DNA of 64,000 nucleotides from Citrus sinensis (lineage: Eukaryota > Streptophyta > Magnoliopsida > Sapindales > Rutaceae): the NCBI RefSeq assembly GCF_022201045.2, contig NC_068562.1, forward strand, positions 6,182,001-6,246,000. Reading direction: 5' to 3'. The stretch's first letter is position 1. Each line of letters starts with the position of its first letter. Shown one piece after another: positions 20,855 through 33,414 of this stretch. Both the position numbers and the translations under genes were made by a program. Below the pieces are notes generated by a model. The model was not told the origin of the DNA. It searched no databases and saw only the letters and a program-made list of their open reading frames with translations.

Positions 20855-23468
20855 ATGGGATCAGCTTTCTCAGTGGTGGCCTCAGTGGCCATACTTCGGA
20901 GCACATTCAACGAAATGATTCCGGATGAAGTACGCGGCTATATTTGGAGCATCACTCGCCGCTTCTCAACGGAGATCACCATGGTCATTAAAGAATCCCA
21001 CGACGGCTCAACTAACCGTCTCTTCAAAGCCGTCGTCACTTACCTCGACGGCCACGCTCTCTCCAACTCCGTCCTCCCCAAACGCCTCACCGTCGGCAAG
21101 AACGAGAACGTCAGAAACTTTACCTACGGCCTCGAGCGCAACTCCGAGATCGTCGACGTTTTCCAAGGCGTGACCATGAAGTGGAAGTTCAATTCTGACA
21201 TCAACTCAACCAGCCACTTCGAGACGAGGTGGTACGAGCTCAAGTTTCACAAAATGCACGCTGAGTTGGTCAAGAAGAAGTATCTTGTCCATGTTCTTGA
21301 AATGGCTAAGATGTTCAAGGATCGGAATCGTATAGTGAGGTTCCACACTATAAGGCATGACCGCTGGAGCTCCAGTGGAGTGAATCTCGACCATCCGATG
21401 ACCTTTGGTACGTTGGTTATGGACGGCGACTTGAAAGAGACTGTGCTGAACGATCTTGATTGTTTCAGAAGAGGGAAGGAGTATTACAGGAAGATCGGTA
21501 AAGTTTGGAAGAGAGGTTACTTGTTGTACGGGCCACCGGGAACCGGCAAGTCCAGTTTGATTGCTGCTATGGCTAATTATATGAATTATGATATTTACAA
21601 CTTGAACTTATCGGTTGTCACTTCCGATTCTTCACTTGAGTACTTGCTGCTCCATGTGCCTAACCGTTCAATTCTTGTTGTCGAGGATATCGACTGTTCT
21701 ATCAAACTACAGAATCGCGAGTCTCAGAAGGGGGATGAACCAGCTGATTCCTATCGGGGACCTCAGGTATCAATAATTTATTTTGACACTGCGTGCTTTA
21801 GTTACTAATTGCACTTTTTTATTATTTTTTTAGGCCTCTTTTTTGTGGTTTTCTGAGCAGGGTTCATTTGTGAGTGTTTGGGATAAGATTTTCTTTCTGA
21901 TGAATGATTTTGTTTGTCTATTGCTCGTAGGATTGCATAGAGAAATAGCAATTTGAATATTTGTTGAAAGTTACTTTAGCCTAAATTATGAACAGAGTGG
22001 TTCAAGCAATTTGTTTCACTATTTGCACTGAGGTTTTGGTGGATGTTTCTTTTTGTTTTTGAAATTATTGTCCTAGCATCTGTGGGCTGATGAGTTTGTA
22101 GGCTCTTAAGATTGTGGTCTATTAACTTCTTCGATTCAGTAATTGAGTATTTGTTATGTGACATGCAAGGATTTCTGGGTTTTAATGTAAATGATGAAAG
22201 AGACTTCTAAAACTCGAAGAACTGAACTGCTTCAATAGAGCTTACCAAACACAATGTGACCAAATATACTTTAGGGCTCCCTTTCTGTGCTTTCATTGTT
22301 AGATCCACAGTGTTTGACTACACTAGGTTGGTAATGAGGGTAACACGGAGTTAGTTGGATCTTTATCAATTTGCAGAATTGCACTTGCGGCTTAAACCTC
22401 ATCGTCTGAACATTATGTTTATATTAACTATGATTTAATCCAAATAGGTGACTCTTGCTGGACTACTGAATGCCATTGATGGTCTGCTCTGCTGCTGTGG
22501 AGACGAAAAGATCACTATCTTCACTACTAACTACAAAGATAGAATCGACCCTGCATTACTGCGAGCAGGGCGTATGGACAGGCACATAAACCTCTCCTAT
22601 TGTACATTCTCCACCTTCAAGCAGCTGGCAGCCAACTACTTGGATATTAATGATCATGATCTTTATTGTCACATTGAAAAACTTATGGAAAAGGTCAAAG
22701 TTTCCCCTGCTGAGGTTGCCGGTGAACTCATGAAGGCCAAAGGTTCAAAGACCTCCCTTGAGGACTTCATCACCTATTTGGAGAGCAAGGTAAGTTAATA
22801 AGATTTGTTGTTGTTGTTGTTGTTGTTTTTTCACCCGGGGAGGTCCCTTCTGTATCTGTGCTAATGAAATTTTGATGTGATAGGTCTGTTGTATACTAAC
22901 GGACTCTTCAATTTGTTAGGAATCACAAGAAGAAAAATCCTCAACTGCTCCTCCGTTGGCATCAAATGTAGATGGTAACAGGCCAGAACCACAAGAGAAT
23001 GGCAATAATATTTCTAAAAGTGGGGTTCAAGACCAATCTTCCCATACCGAGACTGAGGCAGCTGATATGGGAAATGTTGGTGGGTATTCAGTTAAGGCAG
23101 AATTTGCAAATATCATTAAAGCTATTTTTTCGAAGCATGGAGACATTGCCGCCAACAGTTGCTTGCAGTCCAAGCAATGCCGTTCGTCTCTGCTGGAGAT
23201 TGTTTGTAGAATCATCCAAAAATTGCAAAAAGCAAAATTAAAAGATTTGAAAGAAACTGAGCTCAAGTCCATGCTGTCTGAGCTTCAAGATCTCGAATCA
23301 ATGAGGCTGGAAGTGGGCTGGCTGCATAAGAGATTGGATGAGATTGTAGAGGCAATGCGACTCTTTGAGCTGATAGCTGTGTCTGAGAAGCTTTCTGATA
23401 CTATCTTTAGCACTGAGGTCAAATTGAACTGTATCTACAATAAATCATTGGTAGAGGGCCTGATTTGA
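20855..23468 (+). CDS. AAA-ATPase (AATP1/BCS1-like) with PEARLI4-like C-terminal domain
   Basis: Three exons, all phase 0: 20855-21766, 22448-22789 and 22920-23468, giving about 600 residues. The N-terminus (MGSAFSVVASVAILRSTFNEMIP) has the short hydrophobic anchor of the plant AATP1/HSR4 group of membrane-bound AAA-ATPases, which includes stress- and cell-death-related members. Walker A is GPPGTGKSSL (about 226-235) and Walker B is SILVVEDIDCS (about 272-282). Sensor and arginine residues are in exon 2 (IFTTNYKDRIDPALLRAGRMDRHI). Exon 3 adds a tail the family normally lacks: VKAEFANIIKAIFSKHGDIAANSC...LLEIVCRIIQKLQ followed by LESMRLEVGWLHKRLDEI (about 470-570), like the PEARLI4/phospholipase-like helical region seen in plant MATH-type proteins. 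The AAA assignment is certain; the tail match is from recall. Confidence 0.93.
22806..22828 (+). repeat. (GTT)n microsatellite in AAA-ATPase intron 2
   Basis: Seven or so TTG/GTT units followed by T6, 17 bases after the exon 2 donor. Confidence 0.85.
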
Positions 23469-23912
23469 GGCAATATCTTTATATTAAAATTTGAACTAGT
23501 ATGCATGTGACTAAATTGTAAGTACTTATCCTTTGGGCTCTTAAGTTTAGAGTATGTGTAATTTGTCATCCTTTATTATATATGATTGATTGAAAATGAA
23601 AAAATGAACGAGCAATTGTTTATCATTTCCTCACAAAAACGGGACTAAAAAGTTATAAAAAATTAAAAATTCTTGTTACGGCACAATTTCTAAATCTGTG
23701 TTAAAATTTTAAAAGTAAAAAAAAAAAAAAAAGGGGTTTGTTTTGTATTTTTTAATTGCAGATGATGAGGACGATGACGTGGAATGAAGTGAGAGAACAC
23801 ATAATGAAGGCTCTCCGATCCTGGTCACTTGTCAGCACCGATAAACAAGCGCATCGCCGGGATTTAACGAAATTTTCACTGATCGATTAACATTTCTTGT
23901 ATTCTTAACACA
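23469..23912 (+). promoter_or_regulatory. Short intergenic spacer: AAA-ATPase 3' end and dehydrogenase promoter
   Basis: Only 444 bp separate the stop of the AAA-ATPase from the next ATG on the same strand. It includes a poly-A tract near 23,717-23,735 and a less AT-rich stretch (GATGAGGACGATGACGTGG) containing a TGACGTGG bZIP-like site. No other gene seen. Confidence 0.4.
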
Positions 23913-24048
23913 ATGATGATTCGCAGTGGCTGCAAGAGGCTCTTCTCCTCAAAGAAAAACGGCTCCGTATTATCATCTTCTTGGTTGTTAAACAGAAACA
24001 ATAATCAAATCAATAAGGGTGACAATGATGTTATTAAAAGATCACCAT

Positions 24049-24079
<31 letters not shown>

Positions 24080-25416
24080 TGCTGCATATCACGTGAGCTC
24101 AGGTGGCTCCATGCGTGGACTAGTGTTTTGGGAAACTAATAAACCCCTCACCATCGAAGAATTCAACATGCCTCGACCCAAAGCGGGTGAAATTCTCATC
24201 AAAACCAAAGGTGTACTTTTTTTTTTCTTTTTGCCCCTTTTCTTCTTCCTAAAATGCCCATTTTCCTTCTTGCATCATAAGTTGGATTGAGTTATATATT
24301 TGAAATTGGGTTGCAGCTTGTGGAGTGTGCCACTCAGATCTTCATGTAATTAAAGGCGAAATTCCGTTTTCAAATCCATGCGTCGTGGGTCATGAGATTA
24401 CCGGGGAGGTTGTTGAACACGGTCCCCACACTGATAATAAAACCATTCAAAGGTTTTCAGATTTTTTAGCTTTTTTATTTTTCTTATAATAAGACCAACA
24501 ATATTCTTTGATTATTAATCTTCAGATTTACTACTTGTATTTTCAGACTACCGGTTGGGTCTCGTGTTGTCGGAGCTTTTATCATGCCTTGCGGCAACTG
24601 TTCCTTCTGTTCTAAGGTGATGGTTGGATAGTCTATGTGTTATCATGAATATTTTTTTAGGATTGCTTTTAATTTTTGACATTTTCGTAGGGGGAGAATA
24701 GATAGCAAACTATTGGGCTGATAGCATTGACTTTTTCATTGAATAATAGGGCCATGATGATTTATGCGAAGATTTCTTTGCTTATAACCGGGCTAAAGGA
24801 ACTCTTTATGATGGTGAAACTCGGCTGTTCCTCCGCAATAGTGGTATTTAAGAGAAAAAAATAATTCTGTAAATTATTATTTCTTTTTTCTGTTATGTGC
24901 TTATAAGTTGTGCCGATGCTTTGTTTTACACTGTTAGAACTCCTGATTGTTTGACTATAATTTGACATGTGGGCACGCAAAACCAACCTTTTCTTTGATC
25001 GCTTTAAACCAAACATTTTGTCTAACATCCATGCACAAGTTGCTACTCACTTTCTATAAATACTAGAGAGGGTGTGTGTGTGTGCGTGTGGTTCCTCTAC
25101 CTTGTTTACACCGATAAATCATCCATCTCTCTGGTATTGTCTTTGTAATATACGCATCCAGGTTGAATTGTTAATGATATGTCGCATCTTGTAGGAAAAC
25201 CAGTGTTCATGTATAGTATGGGAGGCATGGCTGAATATTGTGTCGTGCCAGCAAATGCGTTGTCTGTTTTACCAGACTCGTTACCATACAAAGAGTCTGC
25301 AATTTTAGGATGTGCTGTTTTTACTGCTTATGGTGCTATGGCCCACGCAGCAGAGGTGCGTGCAGGTGATTCTGTTGCTGTGATTGGAGTAGGCGGAGTA
25401 GGGTCAAGGTAAACAA

Positions 25417-25447
<31 letters not shown>

Positions 25448-27634
25448 ATATATACACACATACTATAATTGATTTTACATGTTGGAGTAGAAGAGTTGTC
25501 AAAATTGAACGGATAGTTACTTCAGGAGTTCAGTTCATCTTTTGATGGGTTTTAATTGGGCCACCTCCAACATAATTAGACTACATCATATGCTCCAGTT
25601 GTTTGCAGATAGCAAGAGCATTTGGTGCGTCTGATATTATTGCTGTGGATGTTCATGATGAAAAACTGCAGAAGGCTAAGACATTTGGTGCCACTCACAC
25701 TGTAAATGCTATTCAAGAAGATGCTATTGAAAAGATTAGGGTATGTGCTTCAGTGCTTATTACATCTTTTTAGGTTTTTAATTAAATAAGAAAGTACCAC
25801 TTTTCAAAAATGACCATACTTGCCTCATTTGTACACTTTTCTGAAGCATCTCACTTAAAATTGTCTGATGAACTGCATAAATCTAGGCCCATGGAGGCTT
25901 ATGCATTTTCACTCTCTCTTAATAAACTAGTTAAATATCTCTGTTTCCAAGATTTATTAGAAATTATCCAGTGGACTTCAAACAACCACTTATGCCTTTA
26001 ACTCTTGCTTGCATACATTTCATTCTATTTATGTTCCATTTTGTTCATTGTAAAGGGGAATCGTTGATATTAGCTTCATTTTCCCCATTGGACTGTTATT
26101 ATGTCATACTGGTCTTGCTGCTCTTAACACCACAGTTATAGCTGTTCTCACTCTCTCCTTAACAACAGTATATATTTTTTACACTTGATATTATTGTTTC
26201 TGTATAATGTTTGTCTTAGTTTTCCTCCTTTTCTGTTAATGACTTCCTTCTTTCTCTGTACTGTTAAGAATATTGTTTCTTTTAGATGATAATAATTCTG
26301 ATGAACACTATTGTTGCCTATTCCTTTTAAAAAGGTTTTGGGATTAATGGTTGTTCGCCATAAGTTTAGAGCAATTAACTGAGAGAAAAGCCTTTTCACT
26401 TAGTGTCTCTGTCCTTTTTTTTTTTTGGGGGTAGGAAATAACCGGAGGAATGGGTGTAGACATAGCTGTGGAAGCCTTGGGAAAACCTCAGACATTTTTG
26501 CAGTGTGTACAGAGTGTGAAAGATGGAGGCAAAGCTGTGATGATTGGACTTGCACAATCTGGTGCAGTTGGGGAGGTGGATATAAATCGTCTTGTTCGTA
26601 GAAAGGTATACATTTTGTTGTCATTAAGCAATTTGATAGAATCAACAGTCTATATTTTGATTTCTTTGAGCCACAGCTATTATCTTGTTTCAGTTTTTCC
26701 TTCCCCAGGTATGGGAATTAAGATTCACTTGAATAGTAGGAAGAAAAACATTGAGAAACTAAAAGATAGAATAAAAGTAAATGTATTAAATAAAGCTGAT
26801 CTGTTCAATGAACCATTATACTGAAGTGAAGTTCGATACTTATGCACGTTGTAAAGAATTGAAAATGAAAACTGTAATATCCTTCTTCTATCTTCCAGTG
26901 TAGATGGAGATGGAGCCATTGCAGTCTGCAGGGATAGAAGGGCAAAAATACCACTTCTGGAATTTTTTTCTTTTTTTAAGTTTTGTTCTTTTATGAAGCT
27001 CACACTTTTTTAGCTTTCTGGTGTATAATTAGAAGATCTTAAGAAATGAACTCTCTCTCTCTCTGTTTCATAGTATGTTAGGAGCTGAGGTGAGAGAAGC
27101 ATAAGCTTTATCAGACCTTGGCGATGTGAGTCTTCAGAAATGAACTCTCTCTCTCTCTGTTTCATAAGTATGTTAGGAGCTGAGGTGAGAGAAGCATAAG
27201 CTTTATCAGACCTTGGCGATGTGAGTCTTAACATACATCTTAGAACTCAGTGTTATCTCATATTGACCCTTCATTAATGACCTTTCTTTGACGGAGTAGC
27301 TTTGCATATTTAAACCACTTAGTATTTGTGTCTGGCTTATATCATATTAAATGTTATACAATTTGCTCCGCATAATTTTAGGATGACTATCGTGTTCCAT
27401 GTTAGCAACTCTGACCTTTGTAGCAATGCTCCCCTGGTGCAGATACAAGTCATTGGATCCTATGGAGGAAGAGCAAGACAAGATCTTCCCAAGTTGGTCA
27501 AACTCGCAGAGTCAGGTATATTCAATCTCGCCAATGCCGTTACAAGAAAATACAAATTCGAGGACGCTAACAAAGCTTACGAAGATCTCAATAAGGGAAA
27601 TATTCTCAGTCGTGCTGTTGTTGAGATAATGTAA
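23913..27634 (+). CDS. Zinc-dependent alcohol dehydrogenase-like protein (GroES-like, At5g63620 type)
   Basis: Eight exons: 23913-24210, 24317-24452, 24547-24616, 24750-24843, 25195-25408, 25599-25740, 26435-26605, 27443-27634. Phases agree throughout and give 438 residues, the usual length for this family. The N-terminus (MMIRSGCKRLFSSKKNGSVLSSSW) is basic, Ser-rich and probably organellar, followed by a Ser/Ala homopolymer from trinucleotide repeats. Catalytic zinc site: ACGVCHSD and GHE. Structural zinc: the CGNCSFC...C cluster. Rossmann fold: GVGGVGSS. Exon 6 uses an acceptor ten bases upstream of a tempting TTTGCAG; the latter would give an immediate stop. Members are medium-chain NAD(P)-dependent dehydrogenases; the substrate is unknown. 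The gene carries two recent tandem duplications. Confidence 0.93.
25413..25460 (+). repeat. TA/GATA-rich microsatellite in dehydrogenase intron 5
   Basis: A run of TA dinucleotides interrupted by GATATA units, close to the donor. Confidence 0.85.
27043..27230 (+). repeat. Tandem duplication of 94 bp in dehydrogenase intron 7
   Basis: The segment starting GAAATGAACTCTCTCTCTCT and ending GGCGATGTGAGTCTT occurs twice head to tail, at 27043-27136 and 27137-27230. The copies are almost identical; one A is gained in CATA(A)GTATG. Lies 210 bp upstream of exon 8. Confidence 0.95.
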
Positions 27635-27673
27635 GGGAAATATTCTCAGTCGTGCTGTTGTTGAGATAATGTA
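27595..27673 (+). repeat. Tandem duplication of about 40 bp across the dehydrogenase stop codon
   Basis: The last 40 coding bases, GGGAAATATTCTCAGTCGTG to the TAA stop, are repeated immediately downstream (27635-27673) without change apart from the last base. The first copy carries the stop, so the protein is unaffected and the second copy is 3' UTR. Confidence 0.95.
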
Positions 27674-28370
27674 GTTCTTCGCTTTTGTGCCAGACTACTC
27701 CAGGAAAACAAAATCTTTGTTTTAATAGAATTGAGCGAAGCCACTGATATTAATGGCACTTTGATTTCTGAAGAAAGTGGAAATTTACTGTTGCTCATTT
27801 TATGTTGCTGTACCTTTCACCAGAATCAGATGACTAGCCTTCTGCTTTACCCTTATAGTAGAGTATGCTTGAGTAAATCCTTTCATTATAATTTAAGCCA
27901 GCTTATGGATTTATCAACTTGTTTAACAGAACATATGGTAGATGTCTAGGAGATATATTTTCATCGTTTCTCCAATGTAATCTTACATTTAAGAGGATAT
28001 GGAGGCATACATATTCAAAGGTAGAATTTATCTTTAGAAAAAAAATCTCTTCCAAAGATTGGCAACAGTCAATCTTCTCATGGGGTAGAACAAAAAATTG
28101 TAAAATTTGATATCTGTGTTGCCACCAATCCGGAAAAACAATGAAAGAATGTGAAATATGTTCGTCTATGAAAACCCGGGGGTGAAGCACTAGCTCATGA
28201 TTGCAAACCTCCAGACGAGTGGATATAAAAAAACTGCCCCATCTGGGCACCCAAATCTCCCTCTACTCCAGATTTTCAGACCAACAAAATACGCATTTCT
28301 TTTCTTAACTTGGTACCTAATCTAAATTAGATGGAAATTAACCATCAAACTCAAATAGTCAGCCTCCATT
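27674..28370. other. Convergent intergenic region (dehydrogenase and DDT gene 3' ends)
   Basis: The two genes converge here with about 740 bp between stops. No open frame with recognisable homology; it should hold both 3' UTRs and poly(A) sites. Confidence 0.5.
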
Positions 28371-31300
28371 TTAGTCTTGCTTCCACTTGTTGACATATCT
28401 GAGGAAAGCATTAGCAGGATTTACCCCTGGTGTTGCCCGCACCCGTGTAGATCTCCGGAGCACAGCCTCCTCCGATGCAATCTTTCCAACAAAGCTCTTT
28501 GATCTCTTTTCAAATTCAGAGCTGTAGAAACATTTTTAGGAAAAGCATCACCAATACAAATGTTAACAGTGTTTTAACAAATATTAATAGTAAAGTAAAA
28601 CTACTACCCTTGAGGAAAAAAAGTTATCATAGTTCTAGTTGTATAATCAGTTTACGCATGAATCATATGATATTCACCAATTGATTGAAACCAACTTGAA
28701 AACTTATAAAAATTCTGACTCACTGAAAGAGGAATCAAAATGATGACAGAAAACTATACCAGCCGTTTTCAAGGTGTACCAACAGCCACACAGAAATTGA
28801 TTGGCTGGCCCAACCCTACCACACAAACACCAATAGAGAAAAGATCTGCCTTCTTACATTGCATTTAAGCATCATTCTACCTTAAACGGTATAAATTGTG
28901 TTTGGTCTGCTAAAATCATTTATCCATTACAAAATTGCCAATCAATAAAAGGTTCAACAATCTTAATATCCCTTGCATCGAACAAATGCCATATATATAT
29001 TCAACTAGAAGAAAATGGAGCTCGAAAATGTAAAAGAAGGTGAAGGTACTCCATGACAAACCCTATCATTGCTAAAATGAACCAGCTCACCTCATTTTGG
29101 CATAGAACTTTCCTAGTTGCTTATGAAGGGCCCTTTCTCTCTCACCCTTGCAATTCAGAGAACCCATCAATGCATCAAGCTGTTTTCAGATGTCAATAGG
29201 GAGTTAGTAAATATCAAGAAAACCAACATGGCAGCTATTCAGCTGTTATTACCTCTTCCTTGGAGCTATAGTAACCCCACTGCTTGGAATCAGAGCTCTC
29301 TACAAATATTCTCCCATCACGTCTAAACCACCAGTACCTATTATAATGCCTGTCTTTACCCAAAGGGTTGGTACGTATGACCCGTTTATCCATCTCCCGT
29401 TCAAAATATTCTCTCTGATACATTAAAAATGTCAACAAAAGATTAATGAAGTGAAATACAAAGACACAGACAGAAACAAACTTCACATATAAGAAAGAGA
29501 GAGAATTGAACCCTCTGATCTTTACTCCTCGGTTCTGTTGCTTCCTTTTTGTCATCGCCCATCTGTTTTAATAATTCCTTCCCGGATAACTGTTTTCCAT
29601 TTACTTCTTGTACTTCCACATCCACATTCTGCCTTTCGGCCATCTTCTTTGAGGCATCCAAATGCTTATTCTCGCTGTCACAAAATTTTAAGATTCAAGT
29701 CAAACTATGTCTTCATTAAGAATGTTATTCTAACATACAAAAGAGTGGTACAACATGTTCTCCATTAACTTTCTAACCACCCGATATTCACTGATTATTA
29801 AGCACACTCAGACCATTTATAAATTTTTCTTTTACTTGGTTTTTCCTTTTTACTTGTCTTCAAATAAACAACTCCATTCAGCAAGTCAAAACTACACATA
29901 TTCAAAATATTGAGTAGTGGACTGAAACAGCCTTGTTGGTCCTTACTCTTCTGGACATAATGTTGTTACGTTGAATGCAACCATTTATCTTAGATCACTT
30001 TGAAAGGTCTATATTTGTCAAAAACATTATGGCAAGTTAGGTTTTAGAAGAACAGAGAGAGTTTAGGTGGTTAGACATTTAAAAAGGATCATCTGTCAGT
30101 GTTCTTAAACCTCTATCTCTTTTAGTCACTTCAATAAAAGATAATATTGAGATAACAAAAGGGTGCTTAAAGAACTAAAGGCAGAAGGAAGGCTGGTTTC
30201 ATTTAGCACTACTATATTTCTTACAGAAGATTCTTCGGTTGAGATGCAATGATTTCTGCAATACTCTTCTCTGCTATTTCCCCATTTTCTCCGCTATAAT
30301 TATTCTCTGAAGATTCATGCATGTTGCTTTTTGCACTCTCCGAGGTATGGCCATTCTGAATTTTCAACTGTTCCTTCGCTTCTCTTTCCTTTCTAGCTGC
30401 TTCCAATGCTTCTTCTCTTCTGGTGGCTCCAAGTGCTCGTCGCTGATTGATATGCTCATCTATCTTATCCCTAAAAACATCTGTTTCAAAGGCTTGATTC
30501 ACCAATTCCTTTAAGATTCTCAATTTAATATTAGCATCTAAAAGACCATAATGACCCCGCTTAATGGTTGTCATATTCGAGCATAATTCAGGAATCTTGA
30601 TAATCTCCAGGAAATCACACAGATACTCCGCCCAATTGACTAGTGTAATCTGACAAAGGGAGAGAGAGATCATCAGGACATACTATATCAAGCATCACTA
30701 CGAGCACATGAACACTTCCATGAGGGATCAGAAGAAACAATATCAATTATGAGAATGAAAAATGAACCACAAAAGGAAAATCTTAACAAAATACACTTTC
30801 GTGACGAGTGAAAAGTTTGGCCTACCTTTCGCTTTTTGTTCTTCATATGCCAAAAATGTTTACGATTGTCTTTTATGAGCAACCGCAAAAGAGCTGAATG
30901 CGATTCCACAATGAGAGCCAAATTACTTTCTTTATGGCAGACAACATTTTCAAAGTCTTCAAGAGAAAATGGCCACAAGTGCAGCGTCCTACTAAAAGAA
31001 GTACAAAAATCCCAGACCATCAGAAGATCCCCAACACATTCCATTGGGACACTGAAGTCCCTAGAAGGCAAGGGGCGATCACTGAAAACTGGATCGTCTG
31101 CACTAGGCTGCACCAACAGGTCATCAACTGGATATTTGATAGGTTCTTCCCTCTGGTGATCATCATCTACAAATCAAGGGAGTTACAGAGTGAGCCTTCA
31201 ATTAGAAATTAACAGTCTCACAACCTACTATAACTTATAAAGCCACGTATTCTAGACAGAAAGAAAATGCCAATACAGAGATGTGCTTCAAGCAACCAAT

Positions 31301-33389
31301 TTGACTAAATAGTAATATAAAAAAGATCATTTGTATACTGAAGCAAAAAGAAACCTTATTACTCTTTTCCATAGATTTACCTTCCAGTTTGTCACTTCCT
31401 ACTTTGTTACATTTACAGTTTCCAGATTCTTCTTTCATTTCCTAAATTTGAAAATCATAAGACAAAACATTATTTCATGAACTTAATCCATTAGCAATCA
31501 AAATTGAAACTATATAAGTAACACTGATATTGTTTCTTACTTCATTTTTCTTTCGCTTCTTGCAGACTACTAGTCCGTTTTGGAAGGAAATTTTGCTCCT
31601 TAACTCTTGTGGGGGATCAATTGAGATATCATGTTTTCGTGCCAATTTCTCATGAAGCACCCAAGGGAAACTCCGGTAAGTGGACTGCCGAATAAAAGAC
31701 TTCAAAATATTTCTACTAAAAGGCAACTTCTTCTTTACGAGATTTTCTCCATCTAACAAGCCATTTTCCGTAGTTTTCTTGTTTTTGTCAAGCCAAACTA
31801 CCTCATATTTGGTAATTTTGTTATCTGCCTTCACAACTTTTAATATTTTGCATAGATGCACACCACTATCCTTCCTTCCATAATATTCAGATCCGACATA
31901 CAAGCGTTCCTCTAAATTTGTAGCGATTGTATCAGCCAGATCTTTCAAGGAAAGCATACCTGCCAGATAGCTATTTGATAAATTATACAGAAATGCCTGC
32001 ATATTGAAATTTCAAGTGAACTGGAAACCTGAAAGTTATGAGAGATATGATACATAAAATCAACACACTTAGCAACAAGTCCAAAAATCCACAAGGCAAT
32101 AAGATTTTAACAATCATGTCTACAGCTACTTTCTTCTAAGGTATTGCTTTGCACCAACCCACCTTTTCATTGTGATTGGTTAAACAATTTCATTGAACAC
32201 CAAACAACTTTTATGTCTATTCTGTGCGTGTGTTTTGGGCACACTTAAGGCCCGTTGGACCTATGGACTACAAAAAATAGATGTTACTCTCTTCCATCCC
32301 TCAAACCCTCCACACTCATAATGTGATACAATTCCATGATATCTGTGAAGGATTTCATATGGATCAAAAAGTAGTTATAAGAAGCAAAAAGATCCACCAA
32401 TAACAAACCTCGCTCATAGGTTATATGATTTATATACCAGTTCATTGCAATCAATATTACCGATACAAACAATAACTCAGACGAAATTTTACAAAGAAAG
32501 AAGAAAGGTACATCAATCTAGATGCGCCTTACTTGCAAACATAATCTATAAGCAAGTCCAATTTTAAATTTTTTTTCCTTTTGAATCTAAGCCCAAGGTT
32601 ATATAAACCAATGCCCAAAAACCATTATTAAACTGGTAAATAAACCACTGAAAATGGGAAAATAGACTTTTCAAATCCAAGGTTTATAGAACAAACAGAT
32701 ATCTCACCTCAGTACTTTATTCCCAGACTACTATGTAACTCAATGTGGCAACAAAAAACTGTAATAAAACTTCAATATAACAGGTTATATAGCAAACCTA
32801 GATATCCATCAATCACATGGGGAGGAAATTCTTACTAAATTGGATGATACGCAGAGCAGGTGCCACTAGCTCTTTGGGAAGCTCTTGAAGCTTCTCCAAT
32901 GCATGCTTTTCTGACACCAAGGCCTCTTCATAGGTCAAATTAGTTTTTCCGGTAGATTTACACATCCAAACCCTGTTCCGATATAAATTTACCCTGTTCA
33001 AATACTCGCTGGTCCATGTCAAGAACAACAAACAAATGATATTGCTCCATTCAGCGAAGCTGTATAAACACAAAAGAAAGTGAACTTTCACCACTTATAG
33101 CAAAAAGGCTCCACCCACACAATCCATGATAATTACTTAGTTTGATATGATATAATTATCTTAGAGAACAAACAGCAGAACATCAAATCAACATATCAAG
33201 TCAAAATAGTCATATCAACAGCCAAATTCCAAATAATAATTGACAATAACTATCAAGAATATCAGAAGAAGGATACTGATAGTTCCGAAAAATCTCTTTT
33301 GTAAAGCGAACTTGGTATACGAGCTCATGCGGCTCCAAATCTTGAGGGGGTTCCACCAAACTAAAAGACTTCCTTTTCAACAAAGGCAT
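28371..33389 (-). CDS. WAC/DDT/WHIM-domain chromatin protein
   Basis: Ten coding exons on the minus strand: 33389-33277, 33008-32836, 31959-31541, 31441-31381, 31166-30826, 30649-30225, 29674-29512, 29414-29253, 29179-29091, 28521-28371. They total 699 codons (698 residues) with consistent phases. The N-terminus (MPLLKRKSFSLVEPP...VYQVRFTKEIFRNY) plus VWMCKSTGKTNLTYEEALVSE is a WAC-type region. The DDT domain is at about 290-352 (MECVGDLLMVWDFCTSFS). WHIM motifs follow at about 385-445 (GLLDANIKLRILKELV) and 570-640 (NPLGKDRHYNRYWWF). This is the architecture of ISWI-partner subunits (ACF1-like); the plant DDR-type proteins bind ISWI remodellers in the nucleus. A 5'-UTR intron is likely (33414/33415 to 34213/34214). 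It is recalled as similar to At5g08630 and At1g18950. Confidence 0.92.
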
Positions 33390-33414
33390 GGTAGAAACCC
33401 ACCCAAGAAATCAC

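Noticed and set aside
25611..25618. Acceptor TTTGCAG for dehydrogenase exon 6
   Set aside because: It would place a TAG immediately after the junction. The upstream CTCCAG gives the conserved GVGSSCLQIARAFGA.
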